Assembly (NCBI GenBank): GCA_045587485.1
Contig: JAZNCI010000018.1
Location: 147,309-211,308, forward strand
Direction of reading: 5' to 3'
DNA length: 64,000 nt
From: SIG440 sp045587485
Lineage (GTDB): Bacteria > Bacillota > Clostridia > Monoglobales > Monoglobaceae
Part shown: positions 9,273 to 17,980 of the stretch, piece after piece
Layout: each line of letters opens with the position of its first letter
Numbering within the stretch: position 1 is the stretch's first letter
Notes under the pieces: model-generated
What the model saw: the letters and a program-made list of their open reading frames with translations, nothing else
The model's database searches: none
Told to the model about the DNA's origin: nothing
Position numbers and translations under genes: made by a program

Positions 9273-10403
9273 TTAAAACAACTTTCCTTCAGTTAAAATA
9301 AGTTCCATAGCGATTGCAAATCCAGGTTTTAATGATTCCTTCAGAAGCCATTCTTCGGTCGTATGAGCACCGCCGCCGACATACACACCTACACATATTG
9401 CAGGTATTCCGAGAGAATGAGGAATATTTGCATCGGTTGATGCACCGCCTCTTTTTACTTCGCAGTTGCTGTATTTTGTTTGAACAGAGCATACAAAATC
9501 AGAAAGAGCCTTTAACTTTTCCATATCCATATTATCCATGCAAGGACGATTACCTACAAGATCAACCTTTAATTCCCGGCAATTTTCCTTTGCATTTTCA
9601 AAAATTTCAGCAAAATTTTTTTCCATAATGGCAAGGCACTCTACATTGTTGGAACGGTACTCACAAAGCAATGTGGCATTTTGTGCTATAGTGTTTACGC
9701 TTGTGCCGCCTTTTATAGTTCCTACATTATATGTAGTTCTACTGTTATCTCGCTTAGGTACTTCGATTTTATATATTTCCGAAATGATGCCTGCAAGCAC
9801 ATTTATAGCATTACGGTTGCCAAAACCACCAAAGGAATGACCACCCTCTGTTATGGCAGTTACTTCATAACGGTGAGAACCAACACTGTCATCAACCATA
9901 TGATGATAACCACCATCAAAGGTGAACATATGTTTTATTCTGTCGCCATAGTCTTTGAAAATCTGACGACATCCTTTAAGATTGCCAAGACCTTCTTCGC
10001 ATGCATTGGCTACAAACATAATGGTTCGGTTTAGTTTGATATCACTTTTAACAATATGTTTTATGCACACAAGCATAATAACAAGACAAGCAACATCGTC
10101 TGTTACACCTGGACAATGGATTTTTTCACCGTCGTCAACATAGTTAAGAGGGACATCAAAAGGAAACACAGTATCGGTGTGTGCCATGAAAACCGATATA
10201 TCATCGCTTGGCTCACCAAGAGTGCAAACCACATTTTTTGCTTCGTCAATGTGTGCATTATCAATACCTAAGTCCTTAAGGTATTTAAGCACAAATTCTG
10301 CTCTTTTTTCTTCAAATCCTGAAGGCGCCGGAATAACACATATATCGTGAATCAGTTCAAGCATTTCCTCGTAATAGTTTTCTGAAAGTTTAAGTAAATC
10401 CAT
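9273..10403 (-). CDS. M20 family metallohydrolase
   Basis: Zinc-dependent amidohydrolase/peptidase of the M20 clan, 376 aa. Metal and catalytic residues are visible in MAHTDTVFP, PGVTDDVA, ACEEGLGNL and the C-terminal GGAHTTEEW; the dimerisation lid begins near GGHSFGGFGNRNAIN. AAAAGGAG lies 6-8 nt before the ATG. It resembles PepT-like or carboxypeptidase-like members, but the substrate cannot be told from sequence. It follows prfA with a 105 bp spacer and precedes the Sua5 fusion by about 140 bp. Confidence 0.88.
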   Translation of the reverse strand: MDLLKLSENYYEEMLELIHDICVIPAPSGFEEKRAEFVLKYLKDLGIDNAHIDEAKNVVCTLGEPSDDISVFMAHTDTVFPFDVPLNYVDDGEKIHCPGVTDDVACLVIMLVCIKHIVKSDIKLNRTIMFVANACEEGLGNLKGCRQIFKDYGDRIKHMFTFDGGYHHMVDDSVGSHRYEVTAITEGGHSFGGFGNRNAINVLAGIISEIYKIEVPKRDNSRTTYNVGTIKGGTSVNTIAQNATLLCEYRSNNVECLAIMEKNFAEIFENAKENCRELKVDLVGNRPCMDNMDMEKLKALSDFVCSVQTKYSNCEVKRGGASTDANIPHSLGIPAICVGVYVGGGAHTTEEWLLKESLKPGFAIAMELILTEGKLF

Positions 10404-10508
10404 TTTTATTCTCCTTTTTAATAAAATTCGACATTTAACATTTTAAAACCATTGAAAGAATTCAATATCAAAGCATAAGGTATTTAAAATCTCCGTTTTA
10501 CTTTTTAT

Positions 10509-11588
10509 TTAGTTGCCCTCACCCTGAAGCTTTAATTTTTCACTCTGGTCAGTTGTGATAAGCGCATCGATAATCTCATCAATGTCACCGTTCATAATAG
10601 CCTCGATTTTGTATAATGTAAGACCAATTCTGTGGTCAGAAACACGTCCCTGGGGGAAGTTATATGTTCTTATTCTCTCGCTGCGGTCGCCAGTTCCCAC
10701 CTGACTTTTGCGGTCTGCGGCAATGGCATCCTGCTGTTTTTGAAGCTCTGCCTCATACAGTCTTGAACGGAGAACCTTCATTGCCTTATCCTTGTTTTTG
10801 TGCTGTGAACGCTCGTCCTGACACTCTACAATTACACCTGTGGGAATGTGAGTAATGCGTATTGCAGACTCGGTTTTGTTAACGTGCTGGCCACCTGCAC
10901 CGCTTGCACGATAAGTATCAATTTGGAGGTCGGCAGGGTTAATTTCAAAGTCAACCTCCTCTGCCTCGGGAAGAACCGCAACAGTAACAGTTGATGTATG
11001 AATTCTGCCCTGAGATTCGGTTTCAGGAACACGCTGAACACGATGAACACCACTTTCATACTTAAGACGGCTATATGCACCCTGACCCTCTATCATAAAC
11101 GAAACTTCCTTAATACCGCCGATGCCGATTTCACTGAGGTTCATAATTTCGGTCTTCCAACGCTTTGATTCGGCATACATTGAATACATTCTGTAAAGGT
11201 CTGCCGCAAAAAGTGCCGCCTCGTCACCGCCTGCACCGCCACGGATTTCAACAATAACGTTTTTGTCATCGTTGGGGTCCTTGGGAAGGAGCAGAATTTT
11301 AAGTTCACTCTCGATACACTCGATATTCGCCTTTGCCTGTGAAATCTCGTCCTGAAGCATTTCTTTAAAATCCTTGTCTGTATCAGGGTCGTCAAGCATC
11401 TCTCTGGCATCATTGATGGTGTTCATATTTGCTTTATATTCTTTATACTTTTCCACAATGGGAGTCATATCCGAATGTTCCTTGCATAGCTTACGCCAGC
11501 TGTCCATATCCGCCATAACAGATGGGTCGCTGATTTTTGATGCAAGCTCATCGTGCTGTTTTTCTATAAATGATAATTTTTCAAACAT
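10509..11588 (-). CDS. prfA: peptide chain release factor 1
   Basis: Class I release factor reading UAA and UAG. The GGQ peptidyl-hydrolysis motif is in SGAGGQHVNKTESAIR, and the codon-recognition tripeptide is PET in RVPETESQGRIHTS, the RF1 type. Length 359 aa. RBS GGGAGGAAA is 7-8 nt upstream. It starts 14 nt after the UAG stop of prfB, so both class I release factors share one operon downstream of secA, which is not the common arrangement. Confidence 0.97.
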   Translation of the reverse strand: MFEKLSFIEKQHDELASKISDPSVMADMDSWRKLCKEHSDMTPIVEKYKEYKANMNTINDAREMLDDPDTDKDFKEMLQDEISQAKANIECIESELKILLLPKDPNDDKNVIVEIRGGAGGDEAALFAADLYRMYSMYAESKRWKTEIMNLSEIGIGGIKEVSFMIEGQGAYSRLKYESGVHRVQRVPETESQGRIHTSTVTVAVLPEAEEVDFEINPADLQIDTYRASGAGGQHVNKTESAIRITHIPTGVIVECQDERSQHKNKDKAMKVLRSRLYEAELQKQQDAIAADRKSQVGTGDRSERIRTYNFPQGRVSDHRIGLTLYKIEAIMNGDIDEIIDALITTDQSEKLKLQGEGN

Positions 11589-11602
11589 AATCTGTTTCCT
11601 CC

Positions 11603-12722
11603 CTATTTTTCAAGCTCTCCGCGGGATAGTGCTGTAAGATATGCATCAATAAATCCATCAATGTCGCCGTCCATAACTGCACCAGTATTACCTGTTTCAA
11701 AATTGGTTCTGTGGTCTTTAACCATACTGTATGGGTGGAATACATATGAACGTATCTGGCTACCCCAGCCAATTTCCATTTGTACACCTTTAAGGTCCTC
11801 AATCTTTTCCTTCTGCTCACGTTCGGCAATTTCAACAAGCTTTGATTTCAGCATTTTCATTGCTGTTTCGCGATTCTTATGCTGTGAACGTTCGTTCTGG
11901 CAAGTCACGATTACACCTGTCGGAAGGTGCGTTATGCGTATTGCAGACTCGGTTTTATTAACGTGCTGTCCCCCTGCACCGCTGGCACGGTAGGTGTCAA
12001 CCTTTAAATCCTCGGGATTAATGTTTATCTCAATATCGTCGTCAATTTCGGGCATAACATCAAGTGATGCAAATGAGGTATGCCGTCTGCCTGACGAATC
12101 AAATGGCGAAATTCTTACCAAACGGTGAACACCCTTTTCGCACTTTGCATAGCCATAGGCATTGACACCTTCAATCTGAAAGGTGACACTTTTTATACCC
12201 GCTTCTTCGCCGTCAAGAAAATCAAGGGTTTCAACCTTAAAGCCCCGGCGTTCTGCCCAGCGAGTATACATACGATAAAGCATCTCGCACCAGTCCTGTG
12301 CCTCGGTACCGCCTGCCCCTGCGTGAAGGGTAAGGATGGCATTGTTGCCGTCATACTTGCCCGAAAGCAAGGTTTCAAGCTTCATAGAACTTAGGTTTTC
12401 AGAAAGTGCCTTAAAGCCCTGCTTCACCTCGTCAAGAACGGTTATATCCTCTTCTTCAATGGCAAGCGCCACAAGGGTTGTCAAATCATCCCACGTACCA
12501 TAAAGCGCATCGTATCTTTCAACCTTGTTCTTCAAACCCTTTATTCTTTGCAGAACCTTGCCTGCGGCATCCATATCGCTGTAGAAATCGGGCTCCATAG
12601 TTTTTGAATCAAGTTCGGAGATTTCTTCCATCGTTTTTTCGATGTTAAAGTGAATCCCTCAAATCTGTAATATCTTTTTCCATTCCGTCAAGCTCCAGCT
12701 TGTACTCATCAAACTCTATCAC
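11603..12722 (-). CDS. prfB: peptide chain release factor 2, expressed by programmed +1 frameshift
   Basis: Class I release factor with the RF2-type SPF tripeptide (RISPFDSSGRRHTSF) and GGQ in SGAGGQHVNKTES. The 3' frame alone opens at 12631 and lacks the conserved N terminus. That N terminus lies in another frame from a GTG at 12722 (AAAGGA 9 nt upstream) and reads 25 codons ending LRDSL, then an in-frame stop at 12647-12645. A +1 shift continues as NIEKTMEEISELDSKTMEPDFYSD, aligning with known RF2 proteins. The internal stop is TAA, not the usual TGA. The gene ends in TAG, which only RF1 reads. It lies 35 nt after secA. Confidence 0.93.
12644..12659 (-). promoter_or_regulatory. prfB programmed frameshift site with UAA stop
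   Basis: Minus-strand codons are AGG GAT TCA CTT TAA C. The geometry equals that of the E. coli site (AGG GGG TAT CTT TGA C): a Shine-Dalgarno-like AGGGA, the slippery CTT, and a stop at codon 26. Only the identity of the stop differs (UAA). Ribosome slippage of tRNA-Leu from CUU to UUU would put AAC in the A site. The mechanism is known for the UGA version; its operation here is inferred. Confidence 0.85.
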
Positions 12723-12757
12723 ATTTTCACATCCTTTAAAGATATTTTTAACTCTTT

Positions 12758-15514
12758 TTACTGCTCGTTCTTACCAAGACAGCATTGTTTATATTTTTTA
12801 CCACTGCCACAGGGACAGAGGTCGTTTCTGCCAACCTTTTCACCTTTGACAACAGGTTTTTTTTGTATACTTCCGTCGCCGCCGTGATTTTCCGCAATGG
12901 GTTTTGCCACCTGCTTGCGCTCGATGGTTGCCTCGGGGCGTACGTGGAAGAGACCTCTCACAGTTTCTTCCTTGATTGAGACAATCATTTCATCAAACAT
13001 ATCCATAGCCTCAAACTTATATTCAACAACCGGGTCACGTTGAGCATATGCGCGAAGTGAGATACCCTGACGTAGCTGTTCCATATTGTCGATATGATCC
13101 ATCCATTTTGCATCGACCGTGCGAAGAAGGATTATTCGCTCTACCTCACGTATTGCATCGCCAAACAATTCTTCCTGACCGACATATTTTTTAAGAACTT
13201 TCTCCATCAAATCATCAGTAAGGGAATCAACGGTCATTCGGTCAATCTCGATTTCCTCAAATTCAAGGTCGCCCTCTTCAAATCCGCCGAAAACTGCTGT
13301 CAGTCTGTCACGGATTGTATCCCACATCCAATCTTCTGCGTGAGGAGTACCGCCCGTATTCATTGACACAATATCCTGAACAACGCTGCGCATCATCTTT
13401 TCAATAGTTGCCTTTAAATCAACTCCGTCAAGAACATCATCTCTCTGCTTATATATCATTTCACGTTGCTGATTGTTAACATCGTCATAGCTGAGAACAT
13501 GCTTTCTTATATCAAAATTGCGACCCTCAACTCTTGCTTGGGCAACCTCAAGGGTGTTTGAAAACAGCTTGCTGTCGATTGCCTCGTCATCACCAAAGCC
13601 CGCTATTTCCATAATCCTGCTGATTCGCTCGGCAGCAAACAAACGCATCAGGTCATCCTCAAGTGAAAGAAAAAATCTTGACTTGCCTGCATCCCCCTGA
13701 CGGCCTGCACGGCCACGGAGCTGATTGTCAATTCTGCGGCTTTCGTGACGTTCTGTACCAATGATATACAAACCACCTGCCTCAAGAACCTTTTTCTGCT
13801 CAGGCTCGATTTGCGCCTTATATTTATCGTTAAGTTCCTTAAAGGTTGCTCTTGCATTTATGATTTCAGCATCATCGGTTTCAGCAAAGCCTGTCGCCTG
13901 AACAATCAGCTCAGGAGTAAAGCCCATCTTTGCCATTTCGTCTTTTGCAAGGAACTCTGCATTACCTCCAAGCACAATATCCGTACCACGGCCTGCCATA
14001 TTCGTGGCAATTGTAACCGCCCCAAGCTTACCAGCCTGAGCAACAATCTCGGCTTCCTTTTCGTGCATTTTAGCATTCAGCACATTATGCTTTATGCCTT
14101 TTCGTTTAAGCATTCCGCTGAGCCTTTCAGACTTTTCGATTGAAACTGTACCTATAAGCACTGGTTGACCCTTGTCATGTGCCTTTTCAACCTCGGCAAT
14201 AACTGCATTATACTTGCCGTTTTCTGTTTTATAAATTATGTCTGGCAGGTCCTGACGAATTAACGGTTTGTTTGTGGGAATAACCACGACATCAAGATTA
14301 TATATTTCACGAAATTCGGTTTCTTCGGTAAGCGCCGTACCTGTCATACCCGACAGTTTATCATAAAGACGGAAGAAATTCTGGAAGGTGATTGTCGCAA
14401 GGGTTTTGCTCTCGTTTTCAACCTTAACACCTTCCTTAGCCTCAATTGCCTGATGAAGACCATCGCTATAACGTCTGCCGAACATAAGACGACCAGTAAA
14501 CTCATCAACAATTATAACCTGACCGTCTTTGATGACATAATCCTTGTCACGTTTCATAATACCATTGGCTTTGATTGCCTGATTTACGTGATGTGAAATT
14601 GTTGCGTTTTCAGGGTCAGTAAGATTTTCTATTCCAAAAGCCGCCTCAACCTTTTTTACACCCTCGGGGGTAAGAATTGCTGTCTTTGCCTTTTCGTCTA
14701 TAACATAATCAACATCACCAAAAACCTCTTCATCCTCAGCCTTGCTGTCGGTTTCAACAACAATACGTGATTTAAGGGTTCTTGCAAAATGATTTGCCTG
14801 TTCATAAAGAGCGGTAGATTTGTCACCCACGCCAGAGATAATAAGCGGAGTTCTTGCCTCATCAACCAAAATACTGTCAACCTCGTCCACAATTGCATAA
14901 CTATGTCCGCGCTGAACCTTGTTCTCTTTATAAATAACCATATTATCACGGAGATAGTCAAAGCCCATCTCGTTGTTTGTACCATAAGTAATATCTGCAG
15001 CATATGCTTCCCTGCGCTCTGCGTTTTCCTTTTCGTGAATGATAAGACCGACACTCAGCCCAAGGAAATTATAGAGCTTTCCCATCCATTCGCTGTCACG
15101 CTTTGCAAGGTAGTCGTTTACAGTTACAATATGCACTCCCTTACCGGATAACGCATTAAGGTAGGCAGGCAATGTTGCAACCAAAGTTTTGCCCTCACCG
15201 GTTTTCATTTCAGAAATTCTGCCCTGATGCAAAACTATACCGCCAATAATCTGAACCCGAAAATGTTTCATTCCCAAAACACGCCACGCCGCCTCACGAC
15301 AAACAGCAAACGCCTCGGGCAGAATGTCATCAAGGGTTTCACCACCTGAAAGCCGCTTTTTAAATACACTTGTCATCTCTTTGAGTTCTGCATCACTTTT
15401 AATCTGCATCTCGGGCTCAAGTGACAAAACCTTGTCAGCTATCGGGTCAATTCGTTTTAATTCACGTTCACTATATGTGCCGATAAATCTTTCAATCAGT
15501 CCTTTAAAACTCAT
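12758..15514 (-). CDS. secA: preprotein translocase ATPase SecA
   Basis: Motor of the Sec export pathway at the membrane, 918 aa. It shows Walker A in MKTGEGKTLVA, the DEAD-type DEVDSILVDEARTPLIISG, helicase motifs in TNMAGRGTDIVLGG and QLRGRAGRQGD, and a complete C-terminal SEC-C zinc/SecB-binding tail (CPCGSGKKYKQCC). The protein is longer than the 840 aa Bacillus form. It is followed by prfB, as is common in clostridia. A promoter with TTGTGT, 17 nt, TATACT precedes it. Confidence 0.98.
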   Translation of the reverse strand: MSFKGLIERFIGTYSERELKRIDPIADKVLSLEPEMQIKSDAELKEMTSVFKKRLSGGETLDDILPEAFAVCREAAWRVLGMKHFRVQIIGGIVLHQGRISEMKTGEGKTLVATLPAYLNALSGKGVHIVTVNDYLAKRDSEWMGKLYNFLGLSVGLIIHEKENAERREAYAADITYGTNNEMGFDYLRDNMVIYKENKVQRGHSYAIVDEVDSILVDEARTPLIISGVGDKSTALYEQANHFARTLKSRIVVETDSKAEDEEVFGDVDYVIDEKAKTAILTPEGVKKVEAAFGIENLTDPENATISHHVNQAIKANGIMKRDKDYVIKDGQVIIVDEFTGRLMFGRRYSDGLHQAIEAKEGVKVENESKTLATITFQNFFRLYDKLSGMTGTALTEETEFREIYNLDVVVIPTNKPLIRQDLPDIIYKTENGKYNAVIAEVEKAHDKGQPVLIGTVSIEKSERLSGMLKRKGIKHNVLNAKMHEKEAEIVAQAGKLGAVTIATNMAGRGTDIVLGGNAEFLAKDEMAKMGFTPELIVQATGFAETDDAEIINARATFKELNDKYKAQIEPEQKKVLEAGGLYIIGTERHESRRIDNQLRGRAGRQGDAGKSRFFLSLEDDLMRLFAAERISRIMEIAGFGDDEAIDSKLFSNTLEVAQARVEGRNFDIRKHVLSYDDVNNQQREMIYKQRDDVLDGVDLKATIEKMMRSVVQDIVSMNTGGTPHAEDWMWDTIRDRLTAVFGGFEEGDLEFEEIEIDRMTVDSLTDDLMEKVLKKYVGQEELFGDAIREVERIILLRTVDAKWMDHIDNMEQLRQGISLRAYAQRDPVVEYKFEAMDMFDEMIVSIKEETVRGLFHVRPEATIERKQVAKPIAENHGGDGSIQKKPVVKGEKVGRNDLCPCGSGKKYKQCCLGKNEQ

Positions 15515-15587
15515 TGGTTTTTACCTCCATTTTTTGTCATATCAAATGCTAAAGCGCACAATTATACCATTTTAAATAATTACATTT

Positions 15588-15616
15588 AGTATATCACACT
15601 TTTGCCGATTACACAA
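15588..15616 (-). promoter_or_regulatory. putative sigma-A promoter of secA-prfB-prfA
   Basis: On the minus strand, TTGTGT (15611-15616) and TATACT (15588-15593) are separated by 17 bp, about 75 bp upstream of the secA start. A second TATAAT at 15561-15566 has no good -35 box. Confidence 0.5.
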
Positions 15617-15711
15617 GTGTTCTTTTCAAATCTTAACAAATATTTTGGAATAATTTTCATATATAAGTTCATAATATATATTACATGCAGCAACTGAAAG
15701 GAATGATATAA

Positions 15712-15999
15712 ATGTTTGCAAACCTTTCTGCAAATATTGCAACCACCTGGGACAAGGTTATGAACCTTAAAAACAAACCTGACCTGACACAGGAAAAGCG
15801 TATAAACGAGCTTAAATTAAATATCGAGCATACAAAAGCCGAGATACAGCTTGCAATGAAAAATTTTAATAATGTTACCGAACCAAAGCTAATAGACTTT
15901 TATATCTATAAAATTCAATCAGAACAGACAAGGTACGACCAGCTCATATCAGAATATAAAGCCCTTCAGGGATTTCCGCAAAACTTGTCGATGGAATAA
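15712..15999 (+). CDS. DUF2508-like small protein
   Basis: A 95 aa soluble, charged, mostly helical protein. The segment NELKLNIEHTKAEIQLAMKNF followed by KLIDFYIYKIQSEQTRYDQLISEYK matches the DUF2508 (YaaL) pattern: helix, variable loop, then a conserved I-Y-x-x-x-x-E-x-x-R-Y helix. Function is unknown. RBS GAAAGGAATG lies before the ATG. It stands alone, divergent from secA, with a hairpin downstream at 16032-16073. Confidence 0.6.
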   Translation: MFANLSANIATTWDKVMNLKNKPDLTQEKRINELKLNIEHTKAEIQLAMKNFNNVTEPKLIDFYIYKIQSEQTRYDQLISEYKALQGFPQNLSME

Positions 16000-16031
16000 A
16001 TAATTATCCACCCACATAGTGAACTTGTCAA

Positions 16032-16073
16032 GTAAAAGTAGACACATGGGAAACCACCATGTATCTACTTTTA
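16032..16073. terminator. long hairpin, probable bidirectional terminator
   Basis: Arms GTAAAAGTAGACACATGG and CCATGTATCTACTTTTA surround a 7 nt loop, with one mismatch and T-rich flanks on both sides. It separates the plus-strand DUF2508 gene from the convergent CBM9-like gene. The left flank (GAACTTGTCAAGTAAAAGTA) resembles the end of some insertion sequences, so it could also be an IS scar. Confidence 0.55.
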
Positions 16074-16114
16074 TTTTACTACTTCAACTATCGCGTGGTT
16101 TTCGTTATACAAGA

Positions 16115-16146
16115 ACAAAGGAAAGGTTTTTACACCCTTCCTTTGT
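16115..16146 (-). terminator. hairpin downstream of the CBM9-like gene
   Basis: Arms ACAAAGGAA and TTCCTTTGT around a loop of about 13 nt, starting 7 nt after the stop at 16153. The following T-run is weak on the minus strand. Confidence 0.5.
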
Positions 16147-16152
16147 AAAAAA

Positions 16153-16737
16153 CTATTCGATTGTCATTTTACCGAAGTATGATGGTATATGAAAATCAGG
16201 TTTTTCACGATTTACCATACTCCAACAGCCATAATGCGGAAACTCTGTTTGATCACCGCATTTATAAACATTGGCTGGATGCTCAAGACCTTTTTTGAAT
16301 TCATAATCAGGAATATATTTTTTTAGAAGTTCAAAAGGTACAACATAGTCAAGTGTCCAGTAATCATCAAAAATTTCGGTCTTTATTTTCATTGACTCAA
16401 TATCCTCAACAGTAAGAGGCGTGTTATCGTATCTGTCCTTGCGAAAACCAATGTTTGCAATTCCTTTTGCATTCATTTCAATATTGAAATATCTGTCGGT
16501 GTGAACAGGGTCAAAATTCATAAACCATTCAAGGCAGCTATCGTTGTTAACAAGCTCCAGATGCTTGGTCTTTACTGCTCTGGGGTTCTTTTCATACGCC
16601 ACAAAGTGTGCGTGAAAGCCCTCATCGCTGTATGTTGCATTGAAAACAACCTTTGGGCAGTATCCCGATGGATCAATATAATCGGTGATTGTAATTTCCG
16701 GTATATCTGCAGAGCCCTTTTTCTTTATTGTATACAT
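16153..16737 (-). CDS. carbohydrate-binding family 9-like (DOMON-type) protein
   Basis: A 194 aa protein resembling CBM9-like domains: an early YTIKKKGSADIPEITITDYI, the central NNDSCLEWFMNFDP and RYFNIEMNAKGI segments, YWTLDYVVPFELLKKYIP, and a final HYGCWSMVN followed by FHIPSYFGKMTIE. No signal peptide is seen, so the protein is probably intracellular, and a sugar-ligand role is only inferred. The start at MYTIKKK follows GGAGAG by 7 nt; the ORF extends 5 codons further. It is a single-gene unit. Confidence 0.72.
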   Translation of the reverse strand: MYTIKKKGSADIPEITITDYIDPSGYCPKVVFNATYSDEGFHAHFVAYEKNPRAVKTKHLELVNNDSCLEWFMNFDPVHTDRYFNIEMNAKGIANIGFRKDRYDNTPLTVEDIESMKIKTEIFDDYWTLDYVVPFELLKKYIPDYEFKKGLEHPANVYKCGDQTEFPHYGCWSMVNREKPDFHIPSYFGKMTIE

Positions 16738-16863
16738 ATCAAATCTCTCCATTTCTTAGCCTGAATGTAGCTATACTACTGTTATTTTTTTACAGTATAG
16801 CAGAAAACTGCACAAAAATCAATACCTTCAAACAGGTTTCACTGAGAAAATTCAGCATGCATT

Positions 16864-17412
16864 TTAAACTGCACAGAAAATCTGTGCCAGGGTATAGCCT
16901 CTTCTCACTCTACTTGAAACAGCCTTGCGGCATGCTGCAAATCTGTCAAAGAGTTTTTTTGCCTTTTCGGCATCTCTGTATACCTTCCATTCGCCGCACA
17001 AAAGGCAGCCCTGGTTTTTATGATATAAAAAGCCTTGAATATCGTGCAGCGGATAACCCAAAAAAGCACCTATTTCATGAGGAAATTCCTGATTTGTCAT
17101 TCTCGATTTAAGAAATTTAATATACTCCTCTGTCGTCACCCTTTCGGGATACCCAAACGTACGCAGAAATCTGTAAATTTTTTCTTCACGCAATGTTTTT
17201 TCAAGAACTGCCTTGCGGTAAACCATAACAAGTATACTTTTTTTACATCGCATCAATGTTTCAAAAAAGATATCCTTTTTATTTAATTGTTCATTTAAAC
17301 GGGCAATCTTTCCTTCTGCACCTTTAATTTTCAACTTGTCACAAGAAACAATATTGGCAGATTTTATGCCTGCCAACGCAGGTGCACAATAATATGCAAA
17401 AAAATAATCCAT
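16864..17412 (-). CDS. DUF3793 family protein
   Basis: A 182 aa cytoplasmic protein. The conserved tail HEIGAFLGYPLHDIQGFLYHKNQGCLLCGEWKVYRDAEKAKKLFDRFAACR is the DUF3793 hallmark, including CLLCGEWKVY. In several clostridia this family sits near flavodoxin or iron-uptake genes; its function is not known. The start at MDYFF follows GAGGTGAG; a GTG three codons upstream overlaps that RBS. An iron-box-like sequence lies at 17437-17452, just upstream. Confidence 0.85.
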   Translation of the reverse strand: MDYFFAYYCAPALAGIKSANIVSCDKLKIKGAEGKIARLNEQLNKKDIFFETLMRCKKSILVMVYRKAVLEKTLREEKIYRFLRTFGYPERVTTEEYIKFLKSRMTNQEFPHEIGAFLGYPLHDIQGFLYHKNQGCLLCGEWKVYRDAEKAKKLFDRFAACRKAVSSRVRRGYTLAQIFCAV

Positions 17413-17436
17413 AAATCTCACCTCTGTTTGTCTTGG

Positions 17437-17452
17437 TTAGTTTAGTCTAACC
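17437..17452. promoter_or_regulatory. DtxR/IdeR-like iron-box candidate
   Basis: TTAGTTTAGTCTAACC matches the first 16 positions of the DtxR/IdeR consensus TTAGGTTAGSCTAACC with mismatches only at position 5 and the central base. It lies 25-40 bp upstream of the DUF3793 start, a position suited to repression. The regulator is not in the window. Confidence 0.35.
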
Positions 17453-17573
17453 GTTGTATAGAAAAATATACTGTAATATGCTGTCTAAGCTTTCAGCAAA
17501 TTGTTATAATGCTAAATGCATAAAAATTTATCCATATTCTTTTGCGAAAACTTGTCCTTTTCTCATTTTTGTA

Positions 17574-17602
17574 TTTACATTTTAGCCTATATATGTTAAA
17601 AT
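17574..17602 (+). promoter_or_regulatory. sigma-A promoter of the PQ-loop-like gene
   Basis: TTTACA (17574-17579), 17 bp spacer, TAAAAT (17597-17602), about 30 bp upstream of the start codon at 17633. Confidence 0.55.
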
Positions 17603-17632
17603 TTTTAAAAGAAATTTATCTGGAGGTTATTT

Positions 17633-17929
17633 ATGTCAGAATTATTAGAAATAGTCATGCTTTTATGTTTTGGATTTTCATGGCCTTTAGATGTTGTAAA
17701 ATCTTACAAAGTTCGAACAGCCAAGGGAAAAAGCGGTCCATTCCTTTGTCTTATTCTGGTGGGCTACATAGCAGGTATTGCATCTAAATTTTTAAATGCT
17801 GCGTATATGGCAGACTTTGATAAAAAATGGTATGTGCTTTTCTTCTACTTCCTTAACCTGATTATGGTTACTGCAAACTTATGTATTTTTATAAGAAACA
17901 CACACCTTGACAAGAAAAATGGTATTTAA
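17633..17929 (+). CDS. small membrane protein of PQ-loop/SemiSWEET type
   Basis: A 98 aa protein with three predicted transmembrane helices (about 5-20, 37-55, 68-88). The first contains FSWPLDVVKSYKVRTAKGKSGPF, which resembles the P-x-x-x-K-S-Y-x-x-K-S-A-x-G pattern of MtN3/SWEET half-transporters. A three-helix SemiSWEET would dimerise to move a small sugar, but the substrate is unknown and the assignment is tentative. RBS CTGGAGG is 6-7 nt upstream. It is a stand-alone plus-strand gene convergent with pyk. Confidence 0.6.
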   Translation: MSELLEIVMLLCFGFSWPLDVVKSYKVRTAKGKSGPFLCLILVGYIAGIASKFLNAAYMADFDKKWYVLFFYFLNLIMVTANLCIFIRNTHLDKKNGI

Positions 17930-17938
17930 GAATAATTC

Positions 17939-17975
17939 AAGGGGAAATATCCTGAATTGGATATTTCCCCTTTTA
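17939..17975. terminator. bidirectional terminator between PQ-loop gene and pyk
   Basis: Near-perfect stem AAGGGGAAATATCC / GGATATTTCCCCTT around a 6 nt loop, with T-runs on the plus side (TTTTAGTTTTTT). It sits between two convergent genes. Confidence 0.85.
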
Positions 17976-17980
17976 GTTTT

